A DNA stretch of 64,000 nucleotides from positions 1,146,501-1,210,500 of the forward strand of contig NZ_JARVTG010000001.1 in NCBI RefSeq assembly GCF_029846635.1. The letters are read 5' to 3'. Under the pieces are notes generated by a model that was not told the DNA's origin, did no database searches, and saw nothing but the letters and a program-made list of their open reading frames with translations. Position 1 is the first letter of the stretch, and every line of letters begins with the position of its first letter. This DNA comes from Pokkaliibacter sp. MBI-7 (GTDB lineage: Bacteria; Pseudomonadota; Gammaproteobacteria; Pseudomonadales; Balneatricaceae). Below are positions 1-9,057 of the stretch, in pieces. The translations under genes and the position numbers were made by a program.

Positions 1-1622
1 TGATAGTCGAGGTGGCTGTCCAGCGCCAGACGCTTCAGCTCGCGCTCAACGATGTGGCGTCCTTCGTCGGCATTCTCTTCTTTCGCCTGCAACTTGAACC
101 AGGCCTGCACCTTGGCACGGCCACGGGAAGTCTGCAGATAGCCGAAGTTCGGGTTGAGCCAGTCACGACTGGGGGTCCCCCCCTTCTGCCGCAGAATCTC
201 GACCTGATCACCGGTTTTCAGCTTGTAGGTCAGCGGTACAATACGCCCACTGATCTTGGCACCACGGCAATTGTGACCGATCTCGGTATGCACCCGATAA
301 GCAAAGTCCAGCGGCGTGGAACCTGAAGGCAGATCGACAACATGCCCTTCGGGGGTAAAAACGTAGATACGGTCCTGCGTAATAGAGTTGCGGAACTGCT
401 CCACCAGTCCGGTGGCATCGCCCATTTCCTCCTGCCACTCTAGTACCTGTCGTAGCCAGGAGATCTTGTCCTCGTAACTGTTGGACTTGTTGTGTACATC
501 GGTGCCCTTATAGCGCCAATGGGCACAGACCCCAAGCTCGGCTTCCTCATGCATGGTATGGGTGCGAATCTGCACTTCCAGCCCTTTGCCATCCGGGCCA
601 ATAACCGCAGTGTGCAGGGAGCGATAGCCGTTTTCTTTCGGAGCGGCGATATAGTCATCGAACTCGTTGGGAACATGGCGCCAGAGCGCATGAACGATAC
701 CCAGTGCGGCATAACAGTCACGCACTTCCGGTACCAGAATACGCACCGCACGAATGTCATAGACCTGACTGAAGGGAATATTCTTGCGCTGCATTTTGCG
801 CCAGATGGAGTAGATATGCTTGGCCCGCCCCATCAGCTCCGCATCGATGCCCGCATCAGACAGCCGCTCTTTCAGCATGCTCAGGACACTGTGGATATAT
901 TGCTGACGGTCGAGTCGCTTCTCATCCAGCAACTGCGCAATGTGTTTGTAGGCATTGGGTTGCAGGTAGCGGAAGGAAAGATCTTCCAGCTCCCACTTGA
1001 TATGGCCGATACCCAGGCGATGAGCCAGCGGCGCATAGATGTCGAACACCTCGCGTGCCACCAGATACCGTTTCTTGCGATTGGCATTCTTGACCACCCG
1101 GATAGCACAGGTGCGCTCCGCCAGTTTGATCAGTGCAACCCGCACATCATCAATGATCGACACCAGCATCTTGCGCACGTTGTCGAGCTGGCTTTCCTGC
1201 TGCCCGAGCACCTGCTCCTTGATCGGACGCATCAGGGCGGTGATGGCCGCCATCTGCATGACGCCGTCAATCAGACGGGCAACATCCTTACCAAAATCAC
1301 TCTGCACCCGTTCCAGCGGTAACTTGCGCTGACGCACGGAGCGATACAACACAGCCGCCACCAGCGAATCACTGTCGAGCTTCAGTTCTGCCAGGATCAA
1401 CGCCATTTCCAGACCGGTATGAAAACAGTTCATCGGGCTGTTGATCCATTCATCGTCCTCCACCGACTCGGGGCGGGGGGCAACACTTTCTACCAAACGA
1501 CAGGCTTGTAGCAGACGCTCTGACTCGGTTACCGGGACGTGCTCGCCAATCTTGGCCAACCAATTGCCCAGATCGACACTGCCATCTTCCAGTAAATAGT
1601 GGTCCTCGCGTACTTTGACCAT
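1..1622 (-). CDS. relA: GTP pyrophosphokinase RelA (3' part outside window)
   Basis: This is the ribosome-associated (p)ppGpp synthetase of the stringent response. About 540 residues are present and the frame runs off the left edge. The ATG at 1622 follows a GGGAG-type ribosome site. The pseudo-hydrolase domain comes first: around residues 67-98 it reads FHTGLEMA...VLYRSVRQ where bifunctional Rel/SpoT enzymes have an HD pair, so the metal-binding HD is absent and the protein should only synthesise. The synthetase domain follows (RAKHIYSIWRKMQRK near residue 263, DIRAVRILVPE near 288), then a TGS domain (about 416-472). The missing end would carry the remaining regulatory domains. It lies upstream of and collinear with rlmD, from which it is separated by about 270 bp. 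Confidence 0.97.
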   Translation of the reverse strand, partial: MVKVREDHYLLEDGSVDLGNWLAKIGEHVPVTESERLLQACRLVESVAPRPESVEDDEWINSPMNCFHTGLEMALILAELKLDSDSLVAAVLYRSVRQRKLPLERVQSDFGKDVARLIDGVMQMAAITALMRPIKEQVLGQQESQLDNVRKMLVSIIDDVRVALIKLAERTCAIRVVKNANRKKRYLVAREVFDIYAPLAHRLGIGHIKWELEDLSFRYLQPNAYKHIAQLLDEKRLDRQQYIHSVLSMLKERLSDAGIDAELMGRAKHIYSIWRKMQRKNIPFSQVYDIRAVRILVPEVRDCYAALGIVHALWRHVPNEFDDYIAAPKENGYRSLHTAVIGPDGKGLEVQIRTHTMHEEAELGVCAHWRYKGTDVHNKSNSYEDKISWLRQVLEWQEEMGDATGLVEQFRNSITQDRIYVFTPEGHVVDLPSGSTPLDFAYRVHTEIGHNCRGAKISGRIVPLTYKLKTGDQVEILRQKGGTPSRDWLNPNFGYLQTSRGRAKVQAWFKLQAKEENADEGRHIVERELKRLALDSHLDY

Positions 1623-1868
1623 CTTACTGATACTCCCTGTCCAGCCTCATTAGGAGACTCGTTATAACTTCGGAAAACCCGACAAGCAGGCTATGCCGAG
1701 ACAAAAGGGGCAATAACTATCCCCTGGCATACCTCACATCCAGGGGTGCGCTTCCACAAAGCAATGACTCTGACAACGCACCCACCAACACTGTATTTAT
1801 TTTAAATGTGCATTTCTGACTCAGTATGTTGAGCCACTGCCACCCGCCATCCTCCCGATGTGAGTCAT

Positions 1869-1887
1869 CAGCCCTCTGACAGGGCTG
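1869..1887 (-). terminator. Possible terminator hairpin after rlmD
   Basis: CAGCCCT and AGGGCTG form a 7-bp stem with a 5-base loop just past the rlmD stop. There is no U-run, so termination is uncertain. The rest of the 1623-1896 gap shows nothing I can name. Confidence 0.3.
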
Positions 1888-1896
1888 GGCAGTCTC

Positions 1897-3324
1897 TCAT
1901 CCGCGGCCACTATAGCGTCTTGCCAATGCTGAGCCTGCTGCGGCTTTCTTGCCCTGCCCTCCCCGTTTATAGGGTTCAAACAGAGCAATCGCCTCCACAT
2001 GGGAGGTTTGCGGGAACATGTCCATAGCGCCCGCCTTGATCAAACGGTATCCCAGCTGATCCAGTTCCGCCGCATCACGCGCCAGCGTCGCCGGATTACA
2101 GGAGATATAGACGATCTTGCTGGGCTTCAGACCAGCCACATGGCGTACCGCATGCAAAGCGCCTGCCCGCGGCGGATCAAGTATGACCTTGTCCACTGAA
2201 CGGCCTGCCCATGACTGATGCGAAAAATCTGCCATAAGGTCCGCACAGTGAAACTGCACTGCAGACAGACCATTGCGCTGAGCATTGGCATTGCCACGCT
2301 CAACCATCGCCTTGGTCCCTTCCACCGCGATCACCTCTGCACCGGCACGTGCGGCGGCCAGACTGAAGTTGCCCAGACCGGCAAACAGATCCAGTACCCG
2401 CTCACCCGGCTTCACCGCCAGCAACGCCATCGCCTGCTCCACCATCAGACGGTTCAGGGCAGGATTGACCTGAATGAAATCTGCCGGTGTAAAGTCAAAG
2501 CGGCTGGCAAAGGCTGGCAGAGTATAATACAAGCCGCCCTGTTCTGGTGCGGGCCAATGGCACGATGGCTGGGTTTGTTCCCCTTCTTGCAACCAAAGTT
2601 GTAGCTGCTGCGCTTCACACCAGGCCGTCAGTTCGCTCAACCAGGCAGCATCTGCCTTTGCCGTCAGCCGTAGCATCAGTGCCCGGTGTTCGTCACCCGC
2701 CACCAGCTCAATGTGCCCCAGTCGCTCCTTGTGCGGATATTGCAGCATCAGCGCCTTGAGTGCCGGCAACAGCTCACTCAGCCGGGGATCAAGTACCTGG
2801 CAGTGACCGACTTCCACCACCTCATGATCCTTGCGTGCACGAAAACCCAGGCGCAGAACCTTACTCTGTTTGTCCCACAGCATCGCCAGATGCGTACGGG
2901 TGCGATACCGCCATTCACCTGCGGTCAGGGTAGGTAACCACTCCTGCGGCTTGAGCCCCGCCAGCTTGCTCAACTGCTCAACAACCGCCTGCTGCTTTAT
3001 TTCCAGCTGCAAGCCGTACTGCATGTGCTGTATCGAGCAGCCACCACAGCGGCCATAGTATTCACAGGGGGGCTGGCGGCGCAGCTCAACCGGCTGCAAC
3101 ACCTTCTCGGTCACCGCCTCGGCAAAGCGGCTGTGCTCAGCCGACAGACGCACCTGCACCTGTTCCCCTGCCAGAGCCCCCTCAACAAAGACAGGCTTGT
3201 CCTGATAGTGGCTAAGGCCGCGGCCTTCCGGGGTCATCCGCTCAATATCCAGCACAATGGCAGCCCGGGTACTGAGCGGCGCAGGTTTGGTAAATGGAGT
3301 TCTTTTCTTATGTAGTTTGGCCAT
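1897..3324 (-). CDS. rlmD: 23S rRNA (uracil-1939-C5)-methyltransferase RlmD
   Basis: It methylates U1939 of 23S rRNA using SAM and carries a 4Fe-4S cluster. With the start at MAKLHKKR (3324) it has 475 residues; the frame stays open another 42 codons upstream, but that part does not look like the family. An N-terminal TRAM domain covers about residues 18-78. Cluster cysteines are C87, C93, C96 and probably C175. The SAM motif VLDLFAGLGN is at 310-319, DPPRAG at 383-388, and the catalytic SCNPATLARD at 408-417 with nucleophile C409. The C-terminus has a short basic, Ala/Gly-rich tail. No strong ribosome site precedes the chosen ATG. Confidence 0.95.
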   Translation of the reverse strand: MAKLHKKRTPFTKPAPLSTRAAIVLDIERMTPEGRGLSHYQDKPVFVEGALAGEQVQVRLSAEHSRFAEAVTEKVLQPVELRRQPPCEYYGRCGGCSIQHMQYGLQLEIKQQAVVEQLSKLAGLKPQEWLPTLTAGEWRYRTRTHLAMLWDKQSKVLRLGFRARKDHEVVEVGHCQVLDPRLSELLPALKALMLQYPHKERLGHIELVAGDEHRALMLRLTAKADAAWLSELTAWCEAQQLQLWLQEGEQTQPSCHWPAPEQGGLYYTLPAFASRFDFTPADFIQVNPALNRLMVEQAMALLAVKPGERVLDLFAGLGNFSLAAARAGAEVIAVEGTKAMVERGNANAQRNGLSAVQFHCADLMADFSHQSWAGRSVDKVILDPPRAGALHAVRHVAGLKPSKIVYISCNPATLARDAAELDQLGYRLIKAGAMDMFPQTSHVEAIALFEPYKRGGQGKKAAAGSALARRYSGRG

Positions 3325-3462
3325 ATTCACGGTCGTTGATTCTATTGTCTGAGCGGGCACTATTGACCCGCTCATCAGAGCGGGGTCAATACCGGCCAAA
3401 AACAAAACGGGGAGAGAACTGCCTGGGCCTTCCTCTCCCCGTTCGTGCAATGCGTACTGATA

Positions 3463-4359
3463 TTAAGACTGAGAGTTGAACACACCGGTGGAAAGATAGC
3501 GATCACCCCGGTCACAGATGATGCAGACAATCACTGCATGCTCCAGCTGCTGGCTGAGTCGCAATGCTCCGGCCACGGCGCCACCCGACGATACGCCGCA
3601 GAAAATCCCTTCCTCGCGAGCCAGACGCCGCATGGTCTGTTCTGCCTCGGCCTGGGTCACATCGACAATCTGATCCACACGCTGAGGCTCAAATATTTTC
3701 GGCAGATAGGCCTCCGGCCAGCGACGAATACCGGGGATGCTGGAGCCTTCCTGAGGTTGCAGGCCAACAATCTGGATGGCCGCATTCTGCTCCTTGAGAA
3801 AACGGGACGTGCCCATGATCGTTCCGGTGGTCCCCATTGAGCTGACAAAGTGCGTAATACGCCCTTCTGTCTGCTGCCAGATCTCAGGGCCGGTGCCCTT
3901 GTAGTGAGCCAGTGGATTATCAAAATTGGCGAACTGATCCAGCACGATCCCCTGCCCCTGCTGCTGCATCTGCGAGGCCAGGTCGCGGGCATACTCCATG
4001 CCCTGTTCTCTGCTGACAGAAATAATTTCTGCACCGTAGGCAGTCATGGCGTCACGACGCTCCTGACTCATGTTGTCAGGCATGATCAATACCATGCGGT
4101 AGCCCTTGATCGCCGCAGCCATGGCCAGAGCAATGCCGGTATTTCCCGACGTGGCTTCGATCAGGGTATCACCCGGCTTGATCATACCGCGCCGCTCGGC
4201 TTCCTGAATCATCGACAGCGCGGGACGGTCCTTTACTGAGCCCGCCGGATTGTTCCCCTCCAGCTTGCACAGAATGGTATTGGTGGTATTGCCAGGCAGG
4301 CGTTGCAGTCTGACCAGCGGAGTGTGGCCAACATAGTCTTCAATTGTTGGAAAGTGCAT
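3463..4359 (-). CDS. cysM: Cysteine synthase B (O-acetylserine sulfhydrylase)
   Basis: This PLP enzyme makes cysteine from O-acetylserine and sulfide, or thiosulfate in CysM. The ATG at 4359 has AGGA seven bases upstream and gives 298 residues, usual for CysM; an upstream in-frame start at 4383 is less likely. The PLP lysine is K43 in GSVKDRP, the phosphate loop is TSGNTG (70-75), and SSGGA is near the C-terminus. The segment SSIPGIRRWPE is a CysM-type feature rather than CysK. It is read in the same direction as rlmD and relA, a common neighbourhood in pseudomonads. Confidence 0.94.
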   Translation of the reverse strand: MHFPTIEDYVGHTPLVRLQRLPGNTTNTILCKLEGNNPAGSVKDRPALSMIQEAERRGMIKPGDTLIEATSGNTGIALAMAAAIKGYRMVLIMPDNMSQERRDAMTAYGAEIISVSREQGMEYARDLASQMQQQGQGIVLDQFANFDNPLAHYKGTGPEIWQQTEGRITHFVSSMGTTGTIMGTSRFLKEQNAAIQIVGLQPQEGSSIPGIRRWPEAYLPKIFEPQRVDQIVDVTQAEAEQTMRRLAREEGIFCGVSSGGAVAGALRLSQQLEHAVIVCIICDRGDRYLSTGVFNSQS

Positions 4360-4419
4360 ATCCAGTCCTAATACCCAACTCAACAGCGCAATGCAGGCAT
4401 ACTTGCCAGAGCAGCGGGA

Positions 4420-4800
4420 TCAGTCCCGGCTCAATACCACAAATGCCAGCGCATAGTCTTTTTCATCACTGAGGCTGACATGCCAGCGACTGGCCCCGCA
4501 CGCCTCAGCCAGCTCAAGAGCACGCCCGCTCAACTGCAGCTGCGGTGCCCCCAGTGCGTTATTCAACACCTGTATATGGGTCAGTGACAAACCCTGCGCC
4601 ACACCGGTTCCCAGTGCTTTGGCACAGGCCTCTTTCGCTGCCCAGCGTTTGGCTAGCCAGGCATGAGGCTGACTGACCTGCTGATAGATGTGCCACTCCT
4701 GTTCGCCGAGAATCTTGCGGGCGAAGCGCTCACGCGTCCGCTCCATGACTTCGGCTATCCGGCCAATGGCCACCATATCTGTACCAATACCGCAGATCAC
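4420..4800 (-). CDS. acpS: Holo-[acyl-carrier-protein] synthase
   Basis: AcpS moves 4'-phosphopantetheine from CoA to the serine of acyl carrier protein. The 126 residues match the family. Metal-binding residues are visible: D8 in GIGTD and E57 in WAAKEACAKALGTG. The start codon is one base after the pdxJ stop, so the two are translated together. It is the last gene of the lepA-to-acpS cluster. Confidence 0.96.
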   Translation of the reverse strand: MICGIGTDMVAIGRIAEVMERTRERFARKILGEQEWHIYQQVSQPHAWLAKRWAAKEACAKALGTGVAQGLSLTHIQVLNNALGAPQLQLSGRALELAEACGASRWHVSLSDEKDYALAFVVLSRD

Positions 4801-4801
4801 C

Positions 4802-5539
4802 TTAACCCCGGGCCAGCAGCATCAGTTTTTTCATTTCCGCCACAGCTTCACGCAGGCCGGTAAATACCGCGCGAGCCACAATGCCATGACCAATATTGAG
4901 TTCATTGATCTCGGCAATAGCAGCAATCGGCTCAACGTTCTGATAATTCAGTCCGTGGCCTGCATTCACTACCAGCCCCAGAGAATGAGCATAGCGGGCC
5001 GCCTCAGCAATCCGCTCAAACTCAGCCTGTTGACTGGCACCATCCTCAGCATCAGCGTAAGCCCCGGTGTGCAGTTCTATCACTGGCGCACCACAGCGCA
5101 CAGTGGCATCTATCTGGGCTTTGTCAGCATCGATAAACAGAGACACCTCAATACCCAGCGCGGCGAGGCGCTCACAGGCGGCTTTGACGCGCGCCTCCTG
5201 ACCGACTACGTCGAGACCACCTTCGGTGGTCAGCTCTTCACGACGCTCAGGTACCAGACAGGCATGCTCGGGATGGATTTCGCAGGCGAAGTCCAGCATG
5301 TCATCGGTCACAGCCAGCTCAAGATTCATACGGGTCTGCAAGGTTTGCCTGAGCAACCTGACGTCACGCTCCTGAATATGGCGACGATCTTCACGCATAT
5401 GCACGGTGATGCCATCAGCACCCGCCTCTTCTGCCAGCTGGGCTGCGTAGACCGGATCAGGGTAACGGGTACCTCGGGCCTGACGCAGGGTGGCAACGTG
5501 GTCAATATTCACTCCCAGAAGAATACGCTTGGGGTGCAT
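4802..5539 (-). CDS. pdxJ: Pyridoxine 5'-phosphate synthase
   Basis: PdxJ condenses 1-deoxyxylulose 5-phosphate with 3-amino-2-oxopropyl phosphate in vitamin B6 synthesis. At 245 residues it has the normal TIM-barrel length. Family motifs include LGVNIDHVATLRQARG (8-23) and GITVHMREDRRHIQ, and INELNIGHGIVARAVF near the end. A ribosome site AAGGAG precedes the ATG. It sits 12 bp after recO and 1 bp before acpS, the conserved recO-pdxJ-acpS order. Confidence 0.97.
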   Translation of the reverse strand: MHPKRILLGVNIDHVATLRQARGTRYPDPVYAAQLAEEAGADGITVHMREDRRHIQERDVRLLRQTLQTRMNLELAVTDDMLDFACEIHPEHACLVPERREELTTEGGLDVVGQEARVKAACERLAALGIEVSLFIDADKAQIDATVRCGAPVIELHTGAYADAEDGASQQAEFERIAEAARYAHSLGLVVNAGHGLNYQNVEPIAAIAEINELNIGHGIVARAVFTGLREAVAEMKKLMLLARG

Positions 5540-5551
5540 CTACTTGGCTCC

Positions 5552-6274
5552 TTAGCTCGAAAAAACCGGAGGCGGAAGAAACAGGGAACGACTGTGCAAC
5601 GGGCGATCCCCCAGCAGAGGCGCAAACGCCTCACGCAACAAAACCTTGGCAACCTTGCGAGTCAGAGAGGCGCTGTAATCATCCTGAGCCATCGCCAGCA
5701 AGGCGGCACCAGGATAACTGCGCTGACTTCCGCGGCCATCGGCAACAACAGGGCGCAAGCCGTGCTCGGGATGGTAAGCGTACCACGCCTCAGCCAGCAC
5801 CGGTTCGCTAGAAGCGACACAGTAATCAAGCACGACAGCAAAACCCAGCTCGCTGAGCAGCTCTTTCTCAAAGCGACGTAATACCGGCTCAAGCTCACCT
5901 GGCTCAGACAGATGGGTCAATGCCCACTCATATACCGTGTACATCCTCGGATGAGGCTCACCTTCAGGCAGCAACCGCTGCAACAACTCATTCAGGTAGA
6001 GTCCACTGATCAGACAAGCACCGGCCAGCGGTGGCGCCATACCACACAGATCAATCTGCTGAAGGGTTTTCAAACTGGAACGGCCCGTAGCCGACAGCAC
6101 CACCGGGTAAAAAGGTTGTAATGCTGCCTTCTGGCGTGACTTCGGCCGACGGGCGCCACGAGCCAGGATCGCGACCCGGCCCTGAGTGGAGGTGAAAAAC
6201 TCGGCGAGAATGCTGGTCTCCCGATAGGGGCGACCATGCAGCAGATAAGCCGGCTCAGAAATCAGCGCTGACAC
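5552..6274 (-). CDS. recO: DNA repair protein RecO
   Basis: RecO works with RecR and RecF to load RecA on SSB-coated gaps. The 240-residue protein has an N-terminal OB fold (about 1-80, with AYLLHGRPYRETS) and a helical C-terminal domain. The zinc-finger cysteines found in some RecO proteins are not present, as in most gammaproteobacterial forms. The start lies two bases beyond the era stop, so translation is probably coupled. Confidence 0.95.
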   Translation of the reverse strand: MSALISEPAYLLHGRPYRETSILAEFFTSTQGRVAILARGARRPKSRQKAALQPFYPVVLSATGRSSLKTLQQIDLCGMAPPLAGACLISGLYLNELLQRLLPEGEPHPRMYTVYEWALTHLSEPGELEPVLRRFEKELLSELGFAVVLDYCVASSEPVLAEAWYAYHPEHGLRPVVADGRGSQRSYPGAALLAMAQDDYSASLTRKVAKVLLREAFAPLLGDRPLHSRSLFLPPPVFSS

Positions 6275-6276
6275 GC

Positions 6277-7197
6277 TTAGCCATTGAAGTCGGTGTAACC
6301 CAGACTCTGCAGTGCACGCTCATCATCTGCCCAGCCCTGCTTGACCTTGACCCACAGATTCAGCATGACCTTGGCCTCGAACATTTTCTCCATGTCCAGA
6401 CGCGCATCGCGACCAATGGTCTTGATACGGCTGCCGCCATCACCGATGACGATCTTTTTCTGGCCATCACGCTCAACCAGAATCAGCGCGTGAATGTGGA
6501 TGGTGCCACTGACTTCATCCTGACGGAACTGCTCAATTTCCACGGTCACGCCGTAGGGCACTTCGTCCCCCAGCTGACGCATAAGTTTCTCACGTACCAG
6601 CTCGGCGGCTACAAAGCGTGAACTGCGATCAGTCACCTGATCTTCGGGAAAATGATGCATCCCCTCTGGCATACGCTCACCGACCAGCTGCTCGAGGCGG
6701 GCAACGTTATGCCCATTCTGAGCAGAAATCGGCACGATGTCGGCAAAACTCATCTTGCTGGACATCTCCTGCAGCATCGGCAGCAGTGCTTCCTTATTAT
6801 CCAGACGATCGACCTTGTTGACCGCCAGAATCACCGGGCAGTCCAGATTCTGCAACTGCTCCAGCACCATCTGGTCTTCTTCAGTCCAGCGGGTACGATC
6901 AATGACGAAGATCACCACATCCACATCTTTGAGGGCAGCGCTGGCTGTCTTGTTCATGAAACGGTTCAGCGCACGCTCACCCGCTTTGTGTATTCCGGGC
7001 GTATCGACATAGATGATCTGTACTTCTTCTTCGGTCTTGATACCGAGAATCTGATGACGGGTAGTTTGCGGCTTACGCGAGGTGATACTGATCTTCTGCC
7101 CGAGAATGTGGTTCAGCAGGGTAGACTTACCGACATTGGGGCGCCCTACTATGGCAACGAAACCACAGCGTTCCGGACGATTTTCCACTTCACTCAT
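6277..7197 (-). CDS. era: GTPase Era
   Basis: Era binds the 3' end of 16S rRNA and helps 30S assembly. The 306 residues hold a GTPase domain with GRPNVGKST (18-26), a DTPG switch and an NKVD base-specificity motif, followed by a C-terminal KH domain (IVIGDGGSRIKTIG). The ATG overlaps the rnc stop by four bases (ATGA), and the gene ends two bases before recO. The rnc-era-recO order is widely conserved. Confidence 0.98.
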   Translation of the reverse strand: MSEVENRPERCGFVAIVGRPNVGKSTLLNHILGQKISITSRKPQTTRHQILGIKTEEEVQIIYVDTPGIHKAGERALNRFMNKTASAALKDVDVVIFVIDRTRWTEEDQMVLEQLQNLDCPVILAVNKVDRLDNKEALLPMLQEMSSKMSFADIVPISAQNGHNVARLEQLVGERMPEGMHHFPEDQVTDRSSRFVAAELVREKLMRQLGDEVPYGVTVEIEQFRQDEVSGTIHIHALILVERDGQKKIVIGDGGSRIKTIGRDARLDMEKMFEAKVMLNLWVKVKQGWADDERALQSLGYTDFNG

Positions 7198-7874
7198 GAC
7201 AGATTACCTAATAACTCCAATGCCTCTGACGCCGCGGCCTGTTCAGCCAGACGACGACTGCTGCCGGTCCCCAGAGTGGGGTCGTCAAGCAGATCAATGG
7301 TGCAGCTCACAGTAAATACCTGAGCGTGAGCTTCACCTTCTATATGGGTGGTTTCATAACAGGGCAAGGCCGCCCCTTTAGCCTGCAGCAGCTCCTGCAG
7401 ACGGGTCTTCGGATCCTTCTGAGTATCTTTCAGGTCCAGCTTCTGCAAGCGGCTGTGATACCAGGCCAGCACACGCTCCTTGACGGTATCCATGTTGCTG
7501 TCGATGAAGATCGCACCGATAAGCGCCTCCATGGCATCGGCCAGAATGGACTCGCGGCGGAATCCGCCACTTTTCAGCTCACCGATCCCCAGATGCAGGT
7601 AATCACCCAGTTCAAACTCGCGGGCGATTTCCGCCAGAGTGACCCCTTTGACCAGACGAGCGCGCAGACGGCTGAGCTGCCCTTCCTTGGCTTCCTGAAA
7701 GTTCTGGTAAAGCGCTTCGGCAATCACACAGTTAAGGATGGAGTCACCGAGGAACTCAAGACGTTCGTTATTACGGTTACCGCAACTGCGATGGGTTAAG
7801 GCCAACTCCGCCAGGGAGGGATCCTTGAACTGGTAACCCAGCTTGGAAAACAGGCGGTCTAATTGAATACTCAA
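7194..7874 (-). CDS. rnc: Ribonuclease III
   Basis: RNase III cuts double-stranded RNA, including rRNA precursors. The catalytic signature NERLEFLGDSI is at about 36-46 and a second acidic motif DAMEALIGAIF lies near 115. A double-stranded RNA-binding domain fills the last 70 residues. Its length, 226, equals the usual one. It overlaps both era and the upstream DUF4845 gene by four bases. Confidence 0.98.
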   Translation of the reverse strand: MSIQLDRLFSKLGYQFKDPSLAELALTHRSCGNRNNERLEFLGDSILNCVIAEALYQNFQEAKEGQLSRLRARLVKGVTLAEIAREFELGDYLHLGIGELKSGGFRRESILADAMEALIGAIFIDSNMDTVKERVLAWYHSRLQKLDLKDTQKDPKTRLQELLQAKGAALPCYETTHIEGEAHAQVFTVSCTIDLLDDPTLGTGSSRRLAEQAAASEALELLGNLS

Positions 7875-8233
7875 GGCTTCACTGCTTCGTAATGATGACT
7901 AAAAGTTAAAACGACGGAGAGATTACTGACGAGGGGAATACGTCGTTCGTAATTGACGTCCACATACCAGATATTGCCATCGCGACTGTAGGCCAGCGCA
8001 TCCTTTGGCAGGTCAATATCATTGATATCAAGACGCTTGCCGATGCTGGTCTGCAAACCGCGGCTACCCTCAGCCACAATGTCCGGGGTAGCTACTGCCT
8101 CAGTGATGATGGCATTGACGGTACGGTCATCCAGATACGCAGGACCAATCTTGACGGCCAGAATCACCAGCACGACCAGAAACAGTACATTGACCATGGT
8201 CATCATGGTGGCACCGCGTTGTCTGGAATACAT
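7871..8233 (-). CDS. DUF4845 membrane protein between lepB and rnc
   Basis: A 120-residue protein of unknown function often found between lepB and rnc in pseudomonads and relatives. The N-terminus QRGATMMTMVNVLFLVVLVILAVKIG resembles a pilin-like leader followed by one membrane helix; a soluble domain ends in SVVLTFSHHYEAV. I start it at the ATG at 8233, nine bases after AGGAG; a GTG at 8239 sits too close to that ribosome site. Its stop overlaps the rnc start, which ties it to this operon. Confidence 0.85.
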   Translation of the reverse strand: MYSRQRGATMMTMVNVLFLVVLVILAVKIGPAYLDDRTVNAIITEAVATPDIVAEGSRGLQTSIGKRLDINDIDLPKDALAYSRDGNIWYVDVNYERRIPLVSNLSVVLTFSHHYEAVKP

Positions 8234-8247
8234 CGCCACTGCTCCTG

Positions 8248-9057
8248 TTAGTTGATCCGTCCGTTGTTACTGAAACTGTTGAGAATGGAGAACAACCCTT
8301 CCCAATGGAACCAGACGAAGAACGCTTTGCCGACAATATTCTCTTCAGGCACAAACCCCCAGTAACGGCTGTCGTTACTGTTGTCACGGTTATCACCCAT
8401 CATGAAGTAATGGCCGGGGGGGACTTCCCACTCGGCTTCAACTGATGGCTGGCCGGGTACCTTGTAAATCTTGTGGCTGACATTCCCCAGCTGTTCCTGG
8501 AACAGCTGCAGGCTGGGCTCAGTCGGCGGAATATTGGACAGGAACTGCTCAGGCACTTCCTGACCGTTAACGTACAGACGCTTGTGATAGTAGGCGATCT
8601 TGTCACCCGGCACGCCAATTACACGCTTGATGTAATTGATTTTGGGGTCGCCAGGATAACGGAACACCATGACGTCACCGCGCTTGGGCTCACCCACTTC
8701 AATCACCTTGGTATTCAGCACCGGCAGACGAATACCGTAGGAGAATTTATTTACCAGGATGAAATCGCCAATCTCCAGTGTAGGGAGCATGGAGCCAGAA
8801 GGAATCTGGAAGGGCTCGACGATAAAAGAGCGCAGGAAGAACACGATGAACAGCACGGGGAAGAATGACTTGGCGTACTCGATAGGCCATGACTCACGGG
8901 TCAGCCCGCCGAGCACTTCTTCATCGGTTACGCCCTGCTGTTCAGCCAGGCTGCGGGCAGCCTGGCGACGTCTGCTGAAAAGCACGATATCCGCCAGCCA
9001 GATGGCCCCACACAGGGCCACGGCGATGGTCAGATAGAGGGGAAAATCCAGATCCAT
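8248..9057 (-). CDS. lepB: Signal peptidase I
   Basis: LepB removes signal peptides from exported proteins at the outer face of the inner membrane. Two N-terminal membrane segments cover roughly residues 6-27 and 62-78. The catalytic serine is S89 in IPSGSMLP and the general base lysine is K144 in YIKRVIGVPGD; GDNRDNSNDSRYWG is the third conserved box. Its 269 residues are shorter than the 324 of E. coli and typical of pseudomonad-type LepB. The ATG shares one base with the lepA stop (TAATG). Confidence 0.97.
   Translation of the reverse strand: MDLDFPLYLTIAVALCGAIWLADIVLFSRRRQAARSLAEQQGVTDEEVLGGLTRESWPIEYAKSFFPVLFIVFFLRSFIVEPFQIPSGSMLPTLEIGDFILVNKFSYGIRLPVLNTKVIEVGEPKRGDVMVFRYPGDPKINYIKRVIGVPGDKIAYYHKRLYVNGQEVPEQFLSNIPPTEPSLQLFQEQLGNVSHKIYKVPGQPSVEAEWEVPPGHYFMMGDNRDNSNDSRYWGFVPEENIVGKAFFVWFHWEGLFSILNSFSNNGRIN

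Noticed and set aside
4688..5881. 397-codon plus-strand open frame
   Set aside because: It lies opposite acpS, pdxJ and recO, all clear members of known families, and its translation has no recognisable domain.
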